Shown: one piece after another, positions 1-8,700 of the stretch | Layout: the number at the start of each line of letters is the position of its first letter | How positions within the stretch are numbered: the stretch's first letter is position 1 | Assembly: GCA_009859145.1 (NCBI GenBank) | Contig: VRVR01000002.1 | Location: 1 to 64,000 of the forward strand | From: Andalucia godoyi | Taxonomy: Eukaryota > Discoba > Jakobea > Jakobida > Andaluciidae | DNA length: 64,000 nt | Direction: 5' to 3' | Notes under the pieces: generated by a model | What the model was told of the DNA's origin: nothing | Seen by the model: the letters and a program-made list of their open reading frames with translations, nothing else | Database searches by the model: none | Translations under genes and position numbers: made by a program

Positions 1-668
1 TCACCACACTCGTGGCATATCACGTCGGAGTTTTCCTTTTTCACCGCGGCTCGGGGTTCGCCAGATGGCACCTTGCTGGTGAAATTTTCGCGACTCGGAG
101 CAGTTGGTGTCGGGGTGGGAGTCAAAAGGTTGACTTCCGATGCCATATCAGACAAACATTCAGCTTCCTCGATTGCGAACTGCTTTGCTTCAGCCAGCGT
201 TGACGGTTCTCGAAACCGGACCCGTTCGGCGAGTCGCACGGGTTTAAGTTTTTCTTCAAACAGCTTACGTAGCTGCTTGTCGGAGGGGAGAACACCCTCA
301 CAACGTTGCTCTTCCTTATCGAACAGTAAGATAAAACTCAGAAGCGCATCCATTGACACTCCACGGCCGTTCGGCATTGAAAGTTTGCGGAACCGGTCAT
401 ACGCGCTCAGCGCCGTTGAGGGTACGAAAAACTTGGATACGAGACAAATGAGGGTTTCTTCGTCGATCTCAGAAGATTTTTCATCAGATTTAGGCAATCT
501 AATGGAGATGATTCTCAAAACTGAATTGCTGATCAACTGCTTCAGATTTCGGATTCCGCCACGACTCTTATAACCGTCATAAGCATCAAGAAAAGCGGAC
601 CACGAAGCTGCTGTCAGGGTCTCCAGGTACGGAGGGGTGTTCGCGAACATATACTGTTGTTCCTGCAT
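1..668 (-). CDS. Gag-like protein of a retroelement, 3' part cut by window edge
   Basis: A minus-strand frame opens at the ATG at 668 and stays open to base 1, giving 222 codons without a stop. The product begins MQEQQYMFANTPPYLETL, has a mostly helical middle, and ends at the window edge in I-C-H-E-C-G, the first half of a CCHC zinc knuckle (C-x2-C). A helical region rich in Leu and charged residues followed by a Thr/Pro/Ser linker and a zinc knuckle is the layout of LTR-retrotransposon Gag: capsid, then nucleocapsid. No protease or reverse transcriptase is in view, because it would lie off the left edge. I could not find a matching LTR. Alternatively this is a host zinc-knuckle protein derived from Gag. 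The frame is intact, so the element may be fairly young. Confidence 0.6.
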   Translation of the reverse strand, partial: MQEQQYMFANTPPYLETLTAASWSAFLDAYDGYKSRGGIRNLKQLISNSVLRIISIRLPKSDEKSSEIDEETLICLVSKFFVPSTALSAYDRFRKLSMPNGRGVSMDALLSFILLFDKEEQRCEGVLPSDKQLRKLFEEKLKPVRLAERVRFREPSTLAEAKQFAIEEAECLSDMASEVNLLTPTPTPTAPSRENFTSKVPSGEPRAAVKKENSDVICHECG

Positions 669-2082
669 TTGCAAGAGAAGTCGAGTATTAATACTGTGAC
701 ACGTTTAAACAAAGAACATCTGATTTTTTACGAAATAAATAAGAAATACCAAATCAACCGTTCGAAGCAATTTCAAACTGCCAACAAAACACACAAACAT
801 CCAGATGTCGACACATGTCGACATGACACGCTGTACCTCGCCATGCGCGCCGCCCGATGATCACGCATGGTACAATAAAGAACCCAATCTGGATGCAGTG
901 CTCTGCTTACTCTGTATAACTCAACGGAATGCAACAGGTGACACCCTTCCTGTCTCTTCTCTGCGAGCGTGGTTAGTGTCGCGCCGGGCAAGAAGAAGGC
1001 TCGGAACACACGCATGGGAGGGCCCCCGTGCCACATTCCATCACTGGATGCAGCGGCGAGGACAGATTCGTTGTTGAAAAAATATACTGATAAAAAGCGA
1101 CTGTAGTCGGGAATTAGGTAATTAATATTTTACGTATAACTCCTAAACGGCGTCGTCCCCAAGAGAATTTCTTTTGCCAGATTGCTCGCCGTCCCCGACT
1201 CTACCAGTCCCCAGCATTACCTCAGAAAAAGTGCTGTGGACCATTTTCCGTATTTGTGACGCTTGAGATCTTCGACTGCATTCAGACAGTGAAGCAAACG
1301 CAGGAGCTGTCAGCCATTTGCGAGGTACCGTTTGTGTCTAGCCGCGGTCGTCCGATGATCCGGAGTTCCTATGCTGGACGAGAGCACACTCACCGCTCAC
1401 CCATCACCATGAGCACTGCTCCCAAACATGACCCATGGTGCATGTCGCTGCAACAGCGTCTCTGCGAGAAGAAAGGCTTCCCGCCAAAAAACCCACTGTA
1501 GTTGAAGAGGAAAGCATGAATTAGCAGAACGTCGGGAGGCATAACGGCTCTCAGACAAAACCCCCCGGTGCGTGTGGCACACCGTTGCATTCGCGTGAAC
1601 GAGCTCTACATACCCCCGGTCTCAGTCTTGGAATTCGTCGGATTGCAAACTCCCTATTTTATTTTGCAAGTCGCTTTTTCCCCTTCATCAGCCAAGACCG
1701 TTGCCCCTTCGCTTCTTCTCCGTTTGCACACTGTTCTGTGACTCTTGGAATCAATCCGATTTATGGCAATATCTGGAATATGGGGAAGACAAGATGTTAG
1801 GAGAATCAAAAGAAGACGGAAAAAGAGAACTCAGGAATTGGGACAAGTCCGGGAATTCCCAAGAGTCCTCGGATGTAATGATTTTTGGTATGAGCTCGGA
1901 AGTGCTGCTTGCCTGGATGAAGGCAAAAGGCTTCTTGTGGATGACGTCGTCCCGTCCATCGTGCTTGCGGAATGTCTAGGCTCGTTTTACTCGAACCACA
2001 AAAAGCAGCGTACAGCTCTCGAATGCGTGCTGCGGCCACACTGTCCACACTTTCTTTGACCTTCCAATCCAAAAAAGGCGTC
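669..2082. other. Gene-free stretch upstream of the Gag-like gene
   Basis: No credible gene on either strand; the open frames are short and lack recognisable motifs. If the Gag-like gene belongs to an LTR element, its 5' leader and LTR would lie in the first few hundred bases. Two copies of the 8-base palindrome TGTCGACA sit at 806-813 and 816-823, next to a minus-strand TGG at 801-803 that could start a primer-binding site. This is weak and unconfirmed. Confidence 0.4.
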
Positions 2083-2336
2083 GGAACCGCTGCCACTTAT
2101 TGCAATATGATGAAGCAATCTAAAGTGCACGCAAACAAAAACACTGCCACGCGCCATGCGCATGTGTTTCCTATCTTAAGCAACTCCGTCACACGATGCC
2201 CGATTCGTTTCGCCCCATTTTGATCATGAAATCCCTATATAAACACGCCGCCGCGTTGCATTATGCATGTTGTTGGGTTGCAACATTGATTATGGGTGAT
2301 CAGCGATGATTATCCGTGATTAGTGTACAATGTCGG
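2083..2336 (+). mobile_element. Internally deleted copy (F1) of the Fanzor-like element
   Basis: Bases 2083-2265 align, with few mismatches, to the reverse complement of 33060-33241, and bases 2266-2336 align to the reverse complement of 32532-32620. The whole coding part of the longer copy is missing, so this is a roughly 254-bp MITE-like deletion derivative. Shared landmarks are GAACCGCTGCCACTTATTGC near the left end, a TATA box (TATATAAA, 2236-2243) followed by CACGCCGCCGCG, and a right end in TGTACAATGT. Near the right end two 16-base near-direct repeats start TGATTAT and run toward GTGAT. No terminal inverted repeats are visible. Confidence 0.75.
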
Positions 2337-2816
2337 CGCGTCCTTCAATTGCTGGACAAACAAACGCAGAGACTCGCGACCGGCCCAGCACCGAGGCATC
2401 ACGCGAGGCATCTAACAGACTGTTGATGATTTCTCCTCGAATCGCAAAAGTCCTATTGCAGGCTGTTCTTATCAAGAACGATGGCCATCGGCTGCAGCCA
2501 CGATGAGCACGTCGCCGAAAGCAATACACATAGTGGTCAAGCTGGCTTGCGTGCAGGACACGTCGACTTTTCATGAAGTCCATTTTCGGCGACTTTTACT
2601 GCAAATGTCCGTTTGTGCGGTTTTTCTTGTCACCTCGCGAACTTCAATTTCAGCTTGCCCAAGTTTGCAAAAGTTTCCATTTTTTTAAAGTGTATTTTTC
2701 TTTCCTTTTTTCTTCTTCTTGTTCTTCTTCTCATTCTTTTTCTCGTTCTTATTCTTCTGCAATTTATTGTCTCGCAAACGGACCATAAGGAGACTTGAAT
2801 AAGGGGTGGAGTGCAC
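2337..2816. other. Intergenic region upstream of NRAMP gene
   Basis: A 57-codon open frame from the ATG at 2329 straddles the end of the deleted transposon copy and resembles nothing known. The last 130 bases before the NRAMP start are T/C-rich (TTCTTCTTCT-type runs, about 2690-2770), the usual look of 5' leaders in this window. Confidence 0.4.
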
Positions 2817-4298
2817 ATGGGAACTGTGCAGGAGTATGTGGAACTGGAGGACGTTGACGATGAAGAAATGCCGCTGTCCCCCGCTGCCGACGATAGACTC
2901 TTTGCATGGAAAAAGTTGTGGAAATTCGTAGGTCCGGGCCTCATCATGTCCGTGGCGTTCATCGATCCTGGCAACTTGGAATCGGATCTTCAGGCTGGTG
3001 CCACTGCTGGATTCCAGCTCTTATGGGTGCTTCTTTGGTGCACCGTTCTAGGGTTGTTGCTTCAGTTACTAGCTATGCGACTGGGAGTTGTCACCGGGAA
3101 GACACTGGCGGAAACATGCCGAGATAGATATCCCATGATACCTCGAAGATGTCTATGGTTTCTCATTGAAATGGCAATCGTGGCTTCGGACATCCAAGAA
3201 GTTGTCGGTTCCTCCATTGCATTGAATTTGTTGTCCAACGGGAAGATTCCGCTGTGGGCTGGTATTCTGATCACGGCCGCCGACACGTTCACGTTCTTGC
3301 TGATAGATCGCTACGGAGCGAGGCCGTTGGAAGCCGTCTTTGGTGTGATGATTTCACTGATGGTCGCCACATTTGGGATCGAGTACATTATTGCGAAGCC
3401 CAATCAAGAGTTGGTGTTGAAAGGCCTGGCCATTCCGTACGTTAGCTCAAACAATGTTACGCAGGCAGTGGGCATACTGGGCGCAGTCATTATGCCGCAC
3501 AACTTGTTCCTGCATTCCGGGCTTGTGTTGTCTCGAAAAATTAATCGCTCCGATCAGAAAAGGGTCAGGTCCGCCATATTCTACAACACAATCGAATCGA
3601 CAATCTCCTTGTTCGTTTCGTTCGTCATTAATTTGTTCGTGGTCGCAGTGTTTGCAGAAGCATTCTACGGCAGCGATGATGCAGACGCGATTGGTCTGCA
3701 GAATGCGGGGTACAAACTGCGAGACGTGTATGGTGATGCTGCGTTGTACATTTGGGCAGTCGGTCTTCTTGCTTCCGGACAGTCATCTACAATGACTGGT
3801 ACGTACTCCGGCCAGCTTGTAATGCAGGGATTTGTGAATTTAAAGGTGTCTGCGTGGAAAAGAGTGTTTATTACTCGCTCCATCGCGATAGTCCCAGCAA
3901 TGATTGTTGCACTTGTATCCCAAAGCAACTACGATGTTGTGGATGAATACCTAAACGTTTTGCAAAGCATTCTCCTTCCTTTTGCGCTTATCCCAACACT
4001 GGTCTTCGCGAGTGATCCCAGTATCATGGGTCCGTTTGCGCTGGGGAAAAAGATGAAGTGTTTATTTTGGTTCTGTGCGATGCTCGTACTATCCACAAAC
4101 ATCTATTTGGTCCAAGATTTTGTCGCAACCACTCTGCCACAAACCGGGCTTGTGTATGCTGCAACATCAATCGTTGGAATCTTTTATTTTGCGTTCGTTG
4201 TGTACCTGGCCATTGGACCGGATCGATCCCACAGATTAATACGGGCACTTTCATGCCGGAAGGCGGCTCAACGAGACGGTTTTCAAGCAGTGAATTGA
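2817..4298 (+). CDS. NRAMP family divalent metal transporter
   Basis: A 493-residue integral membrane protein of the NRAMP/SLC11 family, which moves Fe2+, Mn2+ and related metals together with protons. The two metal-site signatures are intact: D50-P51-G52-N53 in the first membrane helix, and M226-P227-H228 followed by NLFLHSG in helix 6. Hydrophobic segments typical of the 11-12 helix fold continue to the C-terminus. Length matches the family. The start is the ATG at 2817; an in-frame GTG two codons upstream is not needed. The N-terminus is acidic and cytosolic in character. Plasma membrane versus endolysosomal location cannot be told from sequence. Confidence 0.95.
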   Translation: MGTVQEYVELEDVDDEEMPLSPAADDRLFAWKKLWKFVGPGLIMSVAFIDPGNLESDLQAGATAGFQLLWVLLWCTVLGLLLQLLAMRLGVVTGKTLAETCRDRYPMIPRRCLWFLIEMAIVASDIQEVVGSSIALNLLSNGKIPLWAGILITAADTFTFLLIDRYGARPLEAVFGVMISLMVATFGIEYIIAKPNQELVLKGLAIPYVSSNNVTQAVGILGAVIMPHNLFLHSGLVLSRKINRSDQKRVRSAIFYNTIESTISLFVSFVINLFVVAVFAEAFYGSDDADAIGLQNAGYKLRDVYGDAALYIWAVGLLASGQSSTMTGTYSGQLVMQGFVNLKVSAWKRVFITRSIAIVPAMIVALVSQSNYDVVDEYLNVLQSILLPFALIPTLVFASDPSIMGPFALGKKMKCLFWFCAMLVLSTNIYLVQDFVATTLPQTGLVYAATSIVGIFYFAFVVYLAIGPDRSHRLIRALSCRKAAQRDGFQAVN

Positions 4299-4472
4299 AA
4301 TCAATTTCTCCCCCCTCCCCCTATGAGACGCACACAGTCCAGGAATCACTTTGAGAAATACAAAGATGACACCTAATGGACAAAAAGTTGGTCAGCATTT
4401 GAAGGGGGTTTCCTGTAATTGAGAAGAATGACGAGATTTCCGTCTGCGACAATGTCGGCATCGCCAACGGTG

Positions 4473-4886
4473 AACAGCTTTGTGTATCAACGCTGAACCA
4501 CAAGCAATACGATTTTCTTACCGTGGTCAAGTGTAGAATGTCTTCATTCTTCACTTTTCTTATTCTTTCTATTCCATATTACTGTCTGTGTTTTATATAA
4601 TCGAACCCTCAGGCAGCATCTTTCATCAGAGACAAAACATCACATGGCTCCAAAGACGGGTCTTCCGACAAACCCACACCGGCCATTCCCGAAGATACCG
4701 AGAACCAAGGAATCCGATGATCTCCTCTCCTCGGAGGCCGAGAGCAAGAAGAAGCAATGACCCTTTGGTGCAAAGCAATCTGCATTGAAGAGTTGATGCT
4801 CGTCCCCAAATAAAAACACTTGACTTGGATCTGTCTTCGGTTATAGCTTAGCCCGATGACCAATCATGATTCATGTTTTTGGCGAC
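4473..4886 (-). repeat. Dispersed repeat family A, copy A4 (inverted, diverged)
   Basis: Read on the minus strand this starts near GCCAAAAACATGAATCATGA (4886) and ends near the motif ATACACAAAGCTGT (about 4473). The same ends bound the copies at 24795-25180 and 55139-55747. Inner blocks shared with those copies include the AATGCAG...AAAGGGTCAT segment and the segment around CCATGTGATG/GATGAAAGATGCTGC. It is the most diverged of the clear copies and lies in opposite orientation to its neighbours. No intact gene is inside. Confidence 0.7.
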
Positions 4887-5507
4887 CGGTGCAACAAGAA
4901 TGAGGAGGGGAAAAAAAACCCTGATTGTTTCCAAGGAGATGTTTTACTCGAACCTTTTGGGCCAACCAATATTTTTTATGTTTAACAATCTCGCGCGCTT
5001 GCGGCCAGCTGTGGAGCATGCGAACGAACCCCGGACAAAAACGAGTGATGGGTGGAACGATAATTTGTTTTGGCAAGGAGAACGTCTTCGATTCGTCGAA
5101 GAAGCCATTGCACAGGAAGGAGCGATCCGACCAAAATGATCGCAACCTCCCCGTTTGTTGACGGACCGGTGCAAAACTGCAGAGCAGCCCTTCTTCTGCA
5201 GCTGGATAGAAGGCAGGTTCACGGTGCGATCTCTTTGGACTTGATTTTGGAGCGTGTGTCAGCAAAAGACCACAATCTGATTGCATATCCGAATCGCGCA
5301 CGCCGAAAATTTCTTTCCCTGGAGCGGTTCGTGGACTCGTGTCGGAGCAATATTCTTGAGAATGTTCTCGGACAATCCAGGGGGGGGCCTGCATTGCTCG
5401 CAATCCTTACGTCCTGTCCAGGTCCACAAGGCAAGAACCTTCAAGTCTTGCAGTTGGTTGGACAAATTTGGGAATGCTGTGTCGTTTTGGCAAAATGGAT
5501 GACGTAG
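4873..5507 (+). other. Two overlapping unassigned open frames (88 and 123 codons)
   Basis: Frame one runs 4873-5139 and frame two starts at the ATG at 5136, overlapping the stop of the first as ATGA and ending at 5507. Together they keep 635 bases open across one frame change. Neither product resembles a family I know. The antisense strand is also open over 4864-5403, so openness alone is weak evidence. This may be a frameshifted gene relic or chance. The rest of the gap up to the cyclase start at 5781 is T-rich and empty. Confidence 0.2.
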
Positions 5508-5780
5508 CAAAAACGATGGTGACCGGGAAACTCGGGGAAGCACGACAAGCGGAGAGGTTTGTTTGTCTGATTTGCAGCTCATTTTTTACACCATTGCGCT
5601 GTCGATTCGTTCTCCTTCTTTTCCAGCTCTTTCATCGTTGTCTCCTTGTTGGTCAACTTACACCAGTACATCATTTGCAACGGGCAGCACGATTGTTGTT
5701 CATTAATTTTTTTAAATTACTATTGTTCTTTTTTTCTTTTCTTTTCAAAACATTCTTTAATTTTTATCTTATATTTTACA

Positions 5781-8700
5781 ATGGTGAAAACAGCGGAAGG
5801 CTCCGTCAATTCGGATTCTCAAGCGAGTGCGTTCTCGGCAACGTCCGAGCTCCTCCATACCGTAAGTCTTCCCATGGAGTCCTTGTGGAATGTCGTTGTG
5901 GAGTTCAAGGCCGTTATGAATTCCAGGTTTAACCTGACGACTCAGCGCATCTTACTCGTGATGGAGGTTGTCTCCTCGCTGTACTTGTCCTTGTTCATTC
6001 TTGTCGCCCCTGCCTGGAGAGAAGTTCTTACTAACACTCCCGCGCTCTTTTATGTTTCTTCTGTTCCCTTTGCCCTCATATGTGTTTATGGCACGTTCTC
6101 GATTTTCCGTCTGATGCTGACCGTATCCAACCGCGGGACAAACACGATGGTGATTCCTCGAATCCATGGAGCGGGAAAATTATGGAGCCTGCTCGCTGCG
6201 TTGTGGCCTGTGCTGTTTTGCCAGTTCATTAGTGTTCTTCAAGTACTGCTGGCCAGCTCTTCGCTGCCGATCATTTTGTGCTGCATCGTGTATGCTGTCG
6301 GAATCGTTCCTCTCATCACCATTTTAATTCCGATTTTCCACATTTTTTTGTTCCAGACTGTCGTTTTGACCCCAACTCCAAGCGCCGCACTCAGCGGCCT
6401 CCCTCATGTTGTTCGGTACGGATTCCAGCTGCTGGCTGTCTCCATCGGGGTAGCCTCGACAAGCACAACTCTCGCTTATTTGTACTACGTGCCGGTCATT
6501 TTGGCGTCGTCTTTGTGTTTCCTGTGGACCCTGTCCTCAACTCCCCTTTTCAGCGCACTTTCGAATTCCATATGGTGCATAATCTATGGAGTCCACTTCT
6601 CTGTTGCTCTCTATTTTGCGCTGGCAGAGCCTGCGGTTTGGGTTTTGGCGTTACTTATTCTCGGTACCTGCGCAGCATTCGGAGGGCTCATGCTTTTGCG
6701 CTCCCATCTTCTGATCTCATCACTGGCATCCAACGTCGGAACCGCTGCGCTCTCGCAGCGCAAATCTTCTCGAGTTCACTGTGAAACATACGCGTCTCAT
6801 TCCGATCTGAGCCGAAGTGACGGCAAACATGATAGTTTCCGTTCCACAACGTCATCTGAGGCGAGAGATGATGTCGAGTCGCAGCAGTCTGACTGCAGCG
6901 GACCTGTCGGAGCTACGAACTTGCTTGGAGTGTCGGAATCGGTGGATGTGACGAACATGGATGATCCATGGATGTTTATTCGAGTCATGGTACCCATTTC
7001 TCAGCTCCTTGTGCTGGTGAAAAAGTTCTCTTCAGAAAGCGATATGGATCCTGTTGCCGAGGAAGTTGTTCGCCTGTTTGAAGCCGCGATCGAAAAATGG
7101 TCGGGATGCATGGAACTGCGAATTCTGTATGCACATGTGCTTCACGAGATTTCATTATTGTTGGATGAGAAGATCTGGATCCTTCGGATGAATCGTGTTC
7201 TGATTGCAGAAGCATCCTTGACTTCTCGTGTCGACATTCGATTCGAGATGTTCTTTTTGCAAAAACTTCGCCAGCGCTGCATTGGGGATCAGGATTCATT
7301 TTCGTCCGACGCTCGAAGCCTCCGAAAGCGTCTGAGGAAGGTTGATCGGCTCCGATCTCTCGCACTGGGCTTTCAGGCACAATTTTGGAAGACTCTGCTC
7401 GTTGACGCACAGAATCATCATTCGCTGACGTCTCTTATTGACCGAATGGATCATGTGAGCCGAGACGCCATGGCAAATTTCAAGTCAATTGAAGCCACTT
7501 ACGGAATGTTGCCCGAGATTTTGCGATCAAAGGCCCGTTATTTCATTGATGTCTACGGAGACGTTTCGTACGGCCAAGAGATGCTCCTTCGTGCAGATCA
7601 AGTCGAAGAACGTGCTGCAAAGACCTCCTCAGGACATGGTCGACAGGTTCGTCCATCAGAAAGTCAGGAGGAGGATTTATCATCCGTTCCTGATCCACGA
7701 AAACAAATTTCGATCTTTTCCAGTCCTACCAGCGGAGACCGATCACAGTCCATTGCAACGAGTCCAGCTGGGCGCAAGGATGCAAACTTTGGGTCTGCGG
7801 CACATCTGAGCTCGGGCCTTCAGAGCAGCATTCCGATTCCAGGTCGATCTGCAAAGCAACCGTTACGCTCCTCGTTCGCGGAAAAGTCTATTCTTCCTGG
7901 CGGTGATTCCACGGGTGCTTCCGATACTGACGGAATGGATCAAGAAAGTGCAAGTTCGGGTTTGGCAAAGGTCGCAGCGAAGTCCCGAAAAACGTCTCTT
8001 TCAGAAGAATCTGAGAGCGAGCGAGATTTTGAAGCCGCAGAACTCTCTTCTGCGTCCTCTGGATCTGTTCAGGCTGCCATCACGAGATCGAAGCAAATTC
8101 GAGACGACTTCATGGCTCGGGAATCTCGCGGGATTCGCCGTATGCGCTTGATGATCTTCGTTTCCATCTTTGTTTGTTTCGTTGTGTTCGTGGCATTCTT
8201 CACAATGACTATCGTTCTTGTTCAACATCCACTCAGTCACCTCGATGTTCGGTCTGGCTTGCCAACAGAAGATGATCCTGATGCACTGAGTTACAGTTTT
8301 GAAGCAGTGAACAGGCTGTCCAACAGCTTGTTTCTTGCTGGTACCTTGAGCAAAAAGTGGGTAGATGGTTTGGTCGAAGATCACGAACGAGCCAACCTGC
8401 TGCGAGTGACGGAAAGTACACTGGAAGATTACAAACTGTGGTTCTCCAGAACGTTGAGACGAAAACCACAGAATGAGGATGCAATACATGCTCTCAACAA
8501 CAGGTTCGGCGTGTCATCCTTTGCTGCGGACCCGAATCTGAATTACTGGAACTGGACCATGAAGACAGAGATCATCTCGGCCGTCGAGGTTCTGCAGGCT
8601 GTCCAGAATTCATTTTCAGAAGGTGTTGCTTGTTTGAAGGCGCATTCGGTATATTCAAAGGTTTTCAACTCGTCTTCCAGCACGTGGATTTCTCCGACAA

